Source: JBMOGA01 sp049318625
GTDB taxonomy: Bacteria > Pseudomonadota > Alphaproteobacteria > Rhizobiales > Hyphomicrobiaceae
DNA length: 11,214 nt
Direction: 5' to 3'
Assembly: GCA_049318625.1 (NCBI GenBank)
Contig: JBMOGA010000090.1
Location: forward strand, 1 to 11,214
Shown: positions 5,965 to 11,214 of the stretch, piece after piece
Layout of the letters: every line of letters begins with the position of its first letter
Position numbering within the stretch: the first letter of the stretch is position 1
Translations under genes and position numbers: made by a program
The notes under the pieces: model-generated
Seen by the model: only the letters and a program-made list of their open reading frames with translations
Told to the model about the DNA's origin: nothing
The model's database searches: none

Positions 5965-6446
5965 CAGCCAATCCCCTTCCCCATCATGGCGCTGATCCGG
6001 TCCCAGTAGTCGCCGGGCAGCGTCACCGTGTCATCTCCGCGGCTCTGGACGTGCTGCGCCACGCGCTGAAGCAGCATCATCTCGAGGAGCGGATTCAGCG
6101 TGTTGGAGCCCGCCGTCACGGTCAGGACGAGCGGGTACGTCAGGTCATCCTTGTCGAGGCTGGCGTACTGGATGCCGTTGATCGTGACCAGCGTCAGGCT
6201 GATCGTCGCCGCGTTGTCATCGACACAAGTGCACGCCGTAGCCGGCTGGCGCTCGAGCCGGACGAGCTTCTCGGTGTTTGCCGGCTCCAGGCCGACGTAC
6301 TGCGTGCGGGTCACGGGATCGACGCACCAGCCAGTGCGCTCCTCAAGTTCCCGCTTTGCGGCCTCCCAGGCGATGAGGATCGCCGGATCGTCCTCGTTGT
6401 GAGGGATCCGCGCCCATGCCCGAAACTTGGGAAGGTCTAGCGCCAT
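5964..6446 (-). CDS. Head-tail connector (gp6-like adaptor)
   Basis: Probable ring protein that docks under the portal as the first connector layer, like HK97 gp6 and RcGTA g6 (Phage_connect / gp6-like family). The 160-aa protein begins with helices of the expected kind: DLPKFRAWARIP, DDPAILIAWEAAKRELEERTGW. A beta-rich insertion follows, then a C-terminal helix LNPLLEMMLLQRVAQHVQSR. The tryptophan-containing first helices and 'DDP.ILI...AAKRELEERTG' pattern are common in this family. The ATG at 6446 is preceded by GGAGG with a short 4-base spacer, directly after the capsid hairpin. The stop overlaps the next start by one base (TGATG). Position between capsid and adaptor genes supports the call. 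Confidence 0.83.
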   Translation of the reverse strand: MALDLPKFRAWARIPHNEDDPAILIAWEAAKRELEERTGWCVDPVTRTQYVGLEPANTEKLVRLERQPATACTCVDDNAATISLTLVTINGIQYASLDKDDLTYPLVLTVTAGSNTLNPLLEMMLLQRVAQHVQSRGDDTVTLPGDYWDRISAMMGKGIG

Positions 6447-6458
6447 CTTTCCTCCGCA

Positions 6459-6494
6459 GCGGGCGGGGGGGGGACGAATCCCCCCCGCGCCCGC
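6459..6494 (-). terminator. GC-rich hairpin after capsid gene; possible partial terminator or attenuator
   Basis: Two 15-base arms (6459-6473 and 6480-6494) are complementary at 14 of 15 positions, the exception being a G-G mismatch at 6466/6487, with a 6-base loop (6474-6479). The plus strand carries nine G in the left arm and seven C in the right arm. It occupies most of the 64-base gap between the capsid stop and the connector start. No U-run follows on the transcript; instead GGAGG and the connector ATG come next. It is therefore not a standard Rho-independent terminator, but may lower read-through, stabilise the capsid mRNA 3' end, or affect connector translation. Confidence 0.45.
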
Positions 6495-6510
6495 CTATGC
6501 GAGAGTCCTA

Positions 6511-7734
6511 TCAGGCGTTGGTCACCTGGAGCTGCACGAGGCTCTTCACGCGGGTGAAGGCCGAGTTGGCGAACGCCATGCCCTGGAAGATCACGCGGGC
6601 GCTGCTCGCCGCGGTGATCTCGTCGCGGATCATGCCGACGCCGCCCCACTCGCGCACCGAGAAGCCCTCGGAGATGTTGCCGAGGACCGCCACGACGTTC
6701 TTGCCCGACGTGGCGGTGGCAACGTGCGCCGGGAGGTACTCGGTCACGTACACCGGGAGGCCCATCAGGGTGAACGGCGCTGCCTGCGTGCCGGCCGCGT
6801 CGGCGGACGGCACGAAGATCGGGACGTTGTTCACGAGGATGCCGGCGATCGTCGCGTAGACGTCCTGCGGGAGGATCCATGCCGCCGAGCCCCAGTACGC
6901 CGCCGGGAGCTTGCTGTAGCGCATGTTGGACAGGTTGGCGACGGTGGCCTGGGCAACGGCGAGAGCGCGGGTCGTGCCAGTCGAGGTCGCCGTCGTGATG
7001 TTCACGTTCGCGTTGACGGTGAAGATGCCCGTCGGCGCGTTGGTGCCGGAACCGCCGACGTAGCCCCACTCGAGGTTCTTGGCGAGCTGGCGCTGGAGCG
7101 AGTCCATGACCTCCGCCTCGACATCGAAGTTGGCCTGGCGGATCAGCTGCTGGCTGACCTGGGTGTACGGCAGGCAGGGCACCGGGGCGATCGGCACTTC
7201 GACGAACGCCGGATCGATCGACGTGCGGGCCGTCGTGGCGGTGTCGGGCTGCGTCCAGGCCGAGGTGTAGTCGGCTGTGGCAAGCGAGTTGTAGCGCAGC
7301 GCCGGGTAGCCCTGGACGCCGGTGCGGAGGTCGGCGAGGTTGCGGACCACCGTGTTCGCGTCGAGGTACTTGAGGATGCCGTCCTCGTAGATCTTCGGGA
7401 TCAGCACGCTGCTCGAGGCCGACGAGATGATCTCGCGCTGCTCGGGGGCGCGGCCGCCCTTCAGGTAGCCGAGGAACTGCTCGCGGTACTCGGGGGACGA
7501 GCGCCACTCGATCGCCTGCTCGCGCTTCTCGGCGACCACCTTCGAGGTCGCGGCGTGGCTGGCGAACTTCTCGCGCAGCTCGGCGGCGCTGCGCTTCTGG
7601 TTGAGGTCCTTCAGCTCGTCCAGGAGCTCGCTCGCGCGGGCCTCCTGCTCGGCGGTGATCTGGTCATTCGCGAGAATGCCATTCACCTCGGTTTCGATAA
7701 ACTTGCGACGCTCGATGATCTCTGCCTGCTTCAT
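6511..7734 (-). CDS. Major capsid protein, HK97 fold
   Basis: Main shell protein, 407 aa, of the HK97 family. Residues 1 to about 95 are charged, helical and likely coiled coil (EIIERRKFIETEV, then ASELLDELKDLNQKRSAAEL). They match the delta domain that acts as a built-in scaffold and is removed by the protease encoded just upstream. Cleavage probably falls around residues 95-110 (GGRAPEQREIISSASSS), because the mature-fold segment with VLIPKIYEDGILKYLD begins straight after. The C-terminal part (FTLMGLPVYVTEYLP, then a stretch with WGGVGMIRDE) is typical of the A- and P-domain region. The ATG overlaps the protease stop (ATGA) with GAGG 8 bases upstream. No separate scaffold or decoration gene is present, consistent with the fused delta domain. 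A GC hairpin follows the stop. Confidence 0.95.
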   Translation of the reverse strand: MKQAEIIERRKFIETEVNGILANDQITAEQEARASELLDELKDLNQKRSAAELREKFASHAATSKVVAEKREQAIEWRSSPEYREQFLGYLKGGRAPEQREIISSASSSVLIPKIYEDGILKYLDANTVVRNLADLRTGVQGYPALRYNSLATADYTSAWTQPDTATTARTSIDPAFVEVPIAPVPCLPYTQVSQQLIRQANFDVEAEVMDSLQRQLAKNLEWGYVGGSGTNAPTGIFTVNANVNITTATSTGTTRALAVAQATVANLSNMRYSKLPAAYWGSAAWILPQDVYATIAGILVNNVPIFVPSADAAGTQAAPFTLMGLPVYVTEYLPAHVATATSGKNVVAVLGNISEGFSVREWGGVGMIRDEITAASSARVIFQGMAFANSAFTRVKSLVQLQVTNA

Positions 7735-8252
7735 GTGAGTGCCCTCAATCGCAGACGAAGCCGGGCTAGCGCCGGCGCGTAGTTGCGTGCCTCGGCGCTC
7801 GTCTGCGGATACGCGCCGTTTTCAACGATGGAAATCTCGCGGAGGTCCACCTCCGAGAGGGTCCGCTCGCTGCCCCTCCAGGCGTCGGAGCGGACGTAGA
7901 AGCCGAATGACATTTCGGTCAGCACTCCGGCCTCGACCAGGGCGCGAACGTCACGCGCACGCTGGGTGTCCGGCAGATCGACCTCGAACGCGAGTCCCTT
8001 GGTGTCGCTGCCGAGCTTCAGCAGCCCGCTGCGGGTGTTGGCGAGCAGCTCGCGGCGATCGTGCCCGACGAGCATCGACACGTTTCCCGACAGGCTCGAG
8101 TCGAAGGCGCCGCGGGCGACCCGCTCGACAAACGGCTTGCCGTTGTTGACGCCGCGAACGGTCAGCGGGTGGCTTGGCGCGTCGTAGACCGCCGCATAGC
8201 CGGCAAGCTTGTTGCCGGAACGCTCGAAGGTCGCCGTGCGGATTTCAAGCAT
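7731..8252 (-). CDS. Prohead (capsid maturation) protease, HK97/S78 family
   Basis: Serine protease packaged inside the prohead that removes the delta domain from the capsid protein and then itself before DNA entry. With the chosen ATG the protein has 173 aa. Candidate catalytic residues are H64 (MLVGHDRRELL) and S115 (LTEMSFGFYV), with an acidic residue in LREISIVENGAYPQT nearby. Their spacing and surroundings match peptidase family S78. An in-frame TTG at 8282 would give 183 aa, but the ATG at 8252 is preceded by GGAGG with a 6-base spacer and is preferred. The 5' end overlaps the portal gene by 8 bases and the stop overlaps the capsid start as ATGA, so translation is probably coupled. The arginine- and leucine-rich C-terminus is likely a disposable tail. 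Confidence 0.93.
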   Translation of the reverse strand: MLEIRTATFERSGNKLAGYAAVYDAPSHPLTVRGVNNGKPFVERVARGAFDSSLSGNVSMLVGHDRRELLANTRSGLLKLGSDTKGLAFEVDLPDTQRARDVRALVEAGVLTEMSFGFYVRSDAWRGSERTLSEVDLREISIVENGAYPQTSAEARNYAPALARLRLRLRALT

Positions 8253-9402
8253 TGTCGCCCTCCGCGTCTGGGTTGCCGTCAACGACCGCGCCGGACGCGC
8301 CGCCGGGCATCGACACGGTCGGCGTGTCGAGGCCGTCGATCGGCGGAAGGCCGAGGTAGTGCCTGGCGTCGTTCGGCGACATGATTCCGGCGAGCACCAG
8401 CTTCGAGAACGCCATGCCCTGGTCGCGGAGGTTGCCGCGGGTGATCGGGGTCGTGTCGATGTGCACGCGCTCGCCAGGAGCGCAGAGCTTGCGCTGTAGC
8501 TCGCTCTCCCACGCGGACGCCCACGCGGCGATCGCGCCGTCGGCGTATGCGCGGGCCGTTTCCGCCTGGCTTGAGAGTGCGCCGCCGCCCTGCTGGAACA
8601 GCATCTCGGGCGGCACGCCGAATGCGCGGGCGATCTCCTGCACTGAGAAGCGGCGCGATTCGAGCATCGAGCTGCTCGTCTCTTGGCTGATCTTCTCCGC
8701 CTTCATGCCCTCGCGCAGGATCAGCGGGCGGCTCGCGCCGTCCGCGGTCGCGTGCATGGTCATCCAGGCGTCGCGAATCGCCTGAACCGTCTGGTCGCTC
8801 ATCGCGCCCGGATGGCTGATCGCGATCTTGCCCATGCTGCCCGTCTTGACGAGCGCAGCGTGCGCCCCGTCCTCGTCGGCCGCGAGCTGCATGGCGTGCC
8901 GCGCCATCTCGAGCGGCGAGCGGAACCAGCACGGGTTGAGGTGGTCCGGGTAGCAGCCGACGTGCAGGATCTGGTCCTGATTCAGCACCGTGCTGCCGAT
9001 GCGGTAGATCACGCCGTCATCGGTGACCTCGCCGGACATGGCGTCGGCGGGGATCGGCTGGAGCTCGGCGATCGCACCGTCAGACGAGCGTCGAATCAGC
9101 GCGAGGCCGTTGCCGTGCGTCAGGGCGACCGAGGTCGTGTAGCGACGGAACTCGTAGCCCGACTGCCACCGGCTGGCCTCACGGTTCATGAGCATCGAAA
9201 CCGGGTGGTCCGGGATCGTCTGTCCGTCGCTGTCGAGGACCGAAATCGGGAGCCGGGCAATGTCCGCGCTGATCAGCTGCGTAGCGCGGACAACGGCGGG
9301 GATGGCGTCCACCGGCGCCGACACAATGGGCTCCGGTCGCGTGTAGATGGCTACACCCGACTTGAAACCAAACCACCGAGCGAACATTGCCCGAAGCTCC
9401 AT
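8245..9402 (-). CDS. Portal protein, HK97 family
   Basis: Forms the dodecameric ring at one capsid vertex, through which terminase packages DNA and to which the connector and tail attach. The 385 aa fit the shorter HK97-type Phage_portal family. Hallmarks visible are the N-terminal helix region VVRATQLISADIARLPISVL (about 37-56), a mid segment HGNGLALIRR, and the C-terminal stretch REGMKAEKIS followed by SRRFSVQEIARAFGVPPEMLF, which is very typical of the family. A glycine- and acid-rich tail follows. The ATG at 9402 lacks a Shine-Dalgarno sequence. An in-frame ATG at 9387 has GGAG nine bases upstream and would give 380 aa beginning MFARWFGF, more like other portal N-termini. The gene overlaps the protease gene by 8 bases, as expected for a co-assembled head cassette. 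Family assignment is confident; the start is not. Confidence 0.94.
   Translation of the reverse strand: MELRAMFARWFGFKSGVAIYTRPEPIVSAPVDAIPAVVRATQLISADIARLPISVLDSDGQTIPDHPVSMLMNREASRWQSGYEFRRYTTSVALTHGNGLALIRRSSDGAIAELQPIPADAMSGEVTDDGVIYRIGSTVLNQDQILHVGCYPDHLNPCWFRSPLEMARHAMQLAADEDGAHAALVKTGSMGKIAISHPGAMSDQTVQAIRDAWMTMHATADGASRPLILREGMKAEKISQETSSSMLESRRFSVQEIARAFGVPPEMLFQQGGGALSSQAETARAYADGAIAAWASAWESELQRKLCAPGERVHIDTTPITRGNLRDQGMAFSKLVLAGIMSPNDARHYLGLPPIDGLDTPTVSMPGGASGAVVDGNPDAEGDNA
8259..8263 (-). promoter_or_regulatory. Ribosome binding site for prohead protease
   Basis: GGAGG on the minus strand lies 6 bases before the ATG at 8252, inside the end of the portal gene. It decides the protease start in favour of 8252 over the in-frame TTG at 8282. 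Confidence 0.75.
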
Positions 9403-9459
9403 GGAACGGATGGAACCGAAACGCCCAAATCCGTCTACTGCGATTTTTGGAATCCCGGT
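9403..9459. other. Short intergenic gap between terminase and portal genes
   Basis: These 57 bases are one of only two true gaps in the block. I see no hairpin with a U-tract, no convincing promoter and no good ribosome binding site directly before the ATG at 9402. On the minus strand GTTCCATCC is followed at once by GTTCCATGG at the portal start, a short imperfect repeat that is probably chance. The absence of a Shine-Dalgarno sequence here is one reason to consider the second ATG of the portal gene (9387). Confidence 0.5.
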
Positions 9460-11196
9460 CTATCCGATGGGACACGCGCTCGCGCTGACGCCCGTGACCT
9501 CCCGGACGCCGTTGTGTTCCATGAGCAGCGCCGCCATGTTCCCGGCGACCACCGCGTCGGTGTTGCCGTTGCTTCTCCCCTTGACGGGTCTGATATTGCC
9601 AACGTTGTCCTTCACGAGCCGCACCGCCTGGAGCGCCGAGGACAGCACCGGATCCGGCTCGTAGAACAGCTGCCGCGACTTCAGGAGGTCGCCCCAGAGC
9701 TTCCACGCCGGGGCCATCGTCCGGATCGACTGATCGATCGGGACGATCGGCCATCCGCGATCGGCCCACCGCCGGATGTCCCGTGCCTGGGACGGGTTCT
9801 GGTCTACGCCGACCTTCCGAACGTCGTAGCGGGCCATGATCACCTCGAGCTCGGCCTCGATCACCGCCATGTCGTGCCACTCGCCCGGCATCCGGCGCAG
9901 ATGTCCCTGTTCGCACCACTTCGACAGCGGGCACTTCGACCGCTTGGCGTCGGCTTCGATGTCCAGCCCCGCCCACCAAGACACGTTCCGGGCGCGGATC
10001 CGCCCGCCGTCTACGACCATCACGCACAGGGTCGTGAGGTCGAGCTGGGTGCCGTACCCGCCGCGGCTTAAATCAATGGCGACCACCGCCGGGGATCCTC
10101 GAAGCCGATCCCAGTCGCAAGCCTCCGACTGCCGCTCTAGGACCGAGAGGTCCACGTCGGTGGTCGCCAGTTCGTGGTAGCGGCACGCCAGCTGCGTCTC
10201 GAACTCCGCAATCTGGACGGGATCGCCGCTCTCTAGCATCGTTCGCGCCGCCATCTCGAGCTGCGTCGGGTCGATGATCGTCCCGAGCCCGGGGTGCGCC
10301 TTGATCCATGTCGCCGGGTCCGATGCCTGATCGTCGGCGTCCAAGCCGTACAGCATCGGCCACCAGCCGGCTGGATACGGCTGTCCGGACGCGATCGCCC
10401 GCTCGAGCGCGTCCCAGTAGCCCCAGATGGGGCGCGTTTTCATCTCCGGATCGGGCGTCGTGGCGTGCAGTGCCTGGCTGCTCGGGAACTTGGCAAGCCC
10501 GGTCAACAGCCGCCCGAACGCCTTTTCCATGCGTGCCGTCTCGTCGGACACCACCGTCCGCACCGTCAGGCCGTCGAGCGCCTTGTCGGTGCACGGAAGC
10601 GACGTGTACCGGTTGCCGCCGTGCGTCACCTTGCCGGGGTGCGCGGGGGTGCTGCCGCCCGTCGCGTGCCATTCCTCGTCGCCGAGCGTCTCGGACATCA
10701 CCCGCATCCGCTCGAACGTCTTCTGCGCGAGGCGCCCGTCCGGAGCGACGCTCGCGAACTCGAGCCGCGTCGTTGGGTCGCTCATCGCCGCCATGATCAG
10801 GCTCGCGGCGAACTCCGTCTTCCCGTTGCCGCGCCCGACGGCGAGCAGAAGGTTCTTCGTCGCCGGGGTGTCGGTCTTCCGCCCGTCCACGATGCGACGC
10901 CTGGCGAGCAGCAGCATCGCCACCATGCATTGCCAGGGCATCCACACGAGCGGGGTGCCGGCGCCGGCCTCGGCGCCCTGCCCGCACCGCAGCGCAAACA
11001 CGCGGGCCGCGTCCGCTCGAGCATCGTCCCACCACACGCCGTGCTTCGCCGGCGCACGCCGCTCCTCGAGGTAACGGCGACAGGCGTCCGTGATCCTCGC
11101 ATTCGCGACGATGCTGCCATCCACCACCGACTTCGCGTAGGCGTCGGCCTGGGCGGCGCAGTCAACCGGCTTGGGCTTGCGGGATCGCTTCGCCAT
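9460..11196 (-). CDS. terL: Terminase large subunit (DNA-packaging ATPase/nuclease)
   Basis: Packaging motor: an ATPase that pumps DNA into the prohead through the portal, plus a nuclease that cuts the concatemer. At 578 aa it has the usual length for the Terminase_1 / HK97-type family. The N-terminal ATPase shows a Walker A motif GRGNGKT at residues 121-127 and a Walker B-like VVSDE ending at 218-219. ALHATTPDP at 242-250 fits the coupling motif. The C-terminal RNase H-like nuclease has candidate metal-binding aspartates at D375 (VVAIDLSRGG), D465 (VGVDQN) and D547 (GNTDA). The ATG at 11196 has no clear Shine-Dalgarno sequence. A TGA in another frame at 11202-11204 could be the end of an upstream gene, perhaps the small terminase, outside the window. 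The gene ends in TAG, 57 bases before the portal gene. Function is confident; the packaging type (cos, pac or headful) cannot be read from this protein by eye. Confidence 0.96.
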   Translation of the reverse strand: MAKRSRKPKPVDCAAQADAYAKSVVDGSIVANARITDACRRYLEERRAPAKHGVWWDDARADAARVFALRCGQGAEAGAGTPLVWMPWQCMVAMLLLARRRIVDGRKTDTPATKNLLLAVGRGNGKTEFAASLIMAAMSDPTTRLEFASVAPDGRLAQKTFERMRVMSETLGDEEWHATGGSTPAHPGKVTHGGNRYTSLPCTDKALDGLTVRTVVSDETARMEKAFGRLLTGLAKFPSSQALHATTPDPEMKTRPIWGYWDALERAIASGQPYPAGWWPMLYGLDADDQASDPATWIKAHPGLGTIIDPTQLEMAARTMLESGDPVQIAEFETQLACRYHELATTDVDLSVLERQSEACDWDRLRGSPAVVAIDLSRGGYGTQLDLTTLCVMVVDGGRIRARNVSWWAGLDIEADAKRSKCPLSKWCEQGHLRRMPGEWHDMAVIEAELEVIMARYDVRKVGVDQNPSQARDIRRWADRGWPIVPIDQSIRTMAPAWKLWGDLLKSRQLFYEPDPVLSSALQAVRLVKDNVGNIRPVKGRSNGNTDAVVAGNMAALLMEHNGVREVTGVSASACPIG

Positions 11197-11214
11197 GTGC
11201 GTCAGTTTTGGAGG

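Noticed and set aside
5099..5995. A 298-codon plus-strand open frame over the head-tail adaptor region
   Set aside because: It spans three well-supported minus-strand genes and reads as shadow sequence.
6427..7782. A 451-codon open frame on the plus strand opposite the capsid and protease genes
   Set aside because: Its product is dominated by R, G, A, V, L, D and H with no domain pattern, and it lies antisense to a clear capsid gene. Long antisense frames arise from GC-rich third codon positions.
9390..9415. Tandem GTTCCAT repeat before the portal start as an operator or attachment site
   Set aside because: Two imperfect copies of seven to nine bases are too short to distinguish from chance.
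8683..10071. A 462-codon plus-strand open frame opposite the portal and terminase genes
   Set aside because: It has arginine- and histidine-rich low-complexity composition and is antisense to conserved portal and terminase motifs; no motif of its own is seen.
1..11214. CRISPR arrays, tRNA genes, insertion sequences, integrase or attachment sites
   Set aside because: No regularly spaced repeats, cloverleaf-like segments, transposase motifs or terminal inverted repeats were seen; the window is filled by virion genes.

Overview
The window is an almost gap-free block of virion genes from a tailed bacteriophage, prophage or gene-transfer-agent-like element. All genes lie on the minus strand, so transcription runs from position 11214 down to 1. 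The DNA is GC-rich with strongly GC-biased third codon positions, and starts include GTG and TTG. This fits a host among high-GC bacteria such as Proteobacteria, but nothing seen fixes the host. There are no integration, lysogeny, replication, tRNA or CRISPR sequences, so a free phage cannot be told from a prophage.

Head module (11196 to 5111): large terminase, HK97-type portal, HK97-type prohead protease, HK97-fold major capsid protein with an N-terminal delta (scaffold) region, gp6-like connector, head-tail adaptor and HK97-gp10-like protein. The packaging motor loads DNA through the portal. The protease trims the capsid protein, and the connector, adaptor and gp10-like protein join head to tail. 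A very GC-rich hairpin sits between the capsid gene and the connector gene and may lower expression of the genes that follow.

Tail module (5121 to 3311): a tail-terminator-like protein, a tail-tube-like protein of 130 aa, two small probable tail assembly chaperone ORFs in a -1 frame relationship, and a 184-aa helical protein in the tape-measure position. The gene order and unusually small sizes resemble the Rhodobacter gene transfer agent (RcGTA) and related small siphoviruses.

Tail-tip and fibre module (3311 to 381): instead of recognisable distal tail, hub, peptidase and large tip proteins there are two unrecognised proteins (301 and 172 aa), a small beta-rich protein resembling a baseplate or fibre adaptor, and a 389-aa fibre or spike protein with a carbohydrate-binding-like N-terminal half and a lower-GC C-terminal half. 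A 101-aa conserved-looking protein of unknown function and the first 25 codons of a TTG-started lipoprotein (possibly an outer-membrane spanin) close the window.

Most junctions are 1-11 nt overlaps (ATGA, TGATG, TAATG, GTGA, TTGA), often with a clear GGAGG ribosome binding site inside the upstream gene, so translational coupling is likely throughout. No stretch without a gene exceeds 65 bases. The parts most worth following up are the miniature tape measure with no recognisable tail tip, the chaperone overlap lacking a slippery site, the post-capsid hairpin, and the composition step within the fibre gene.
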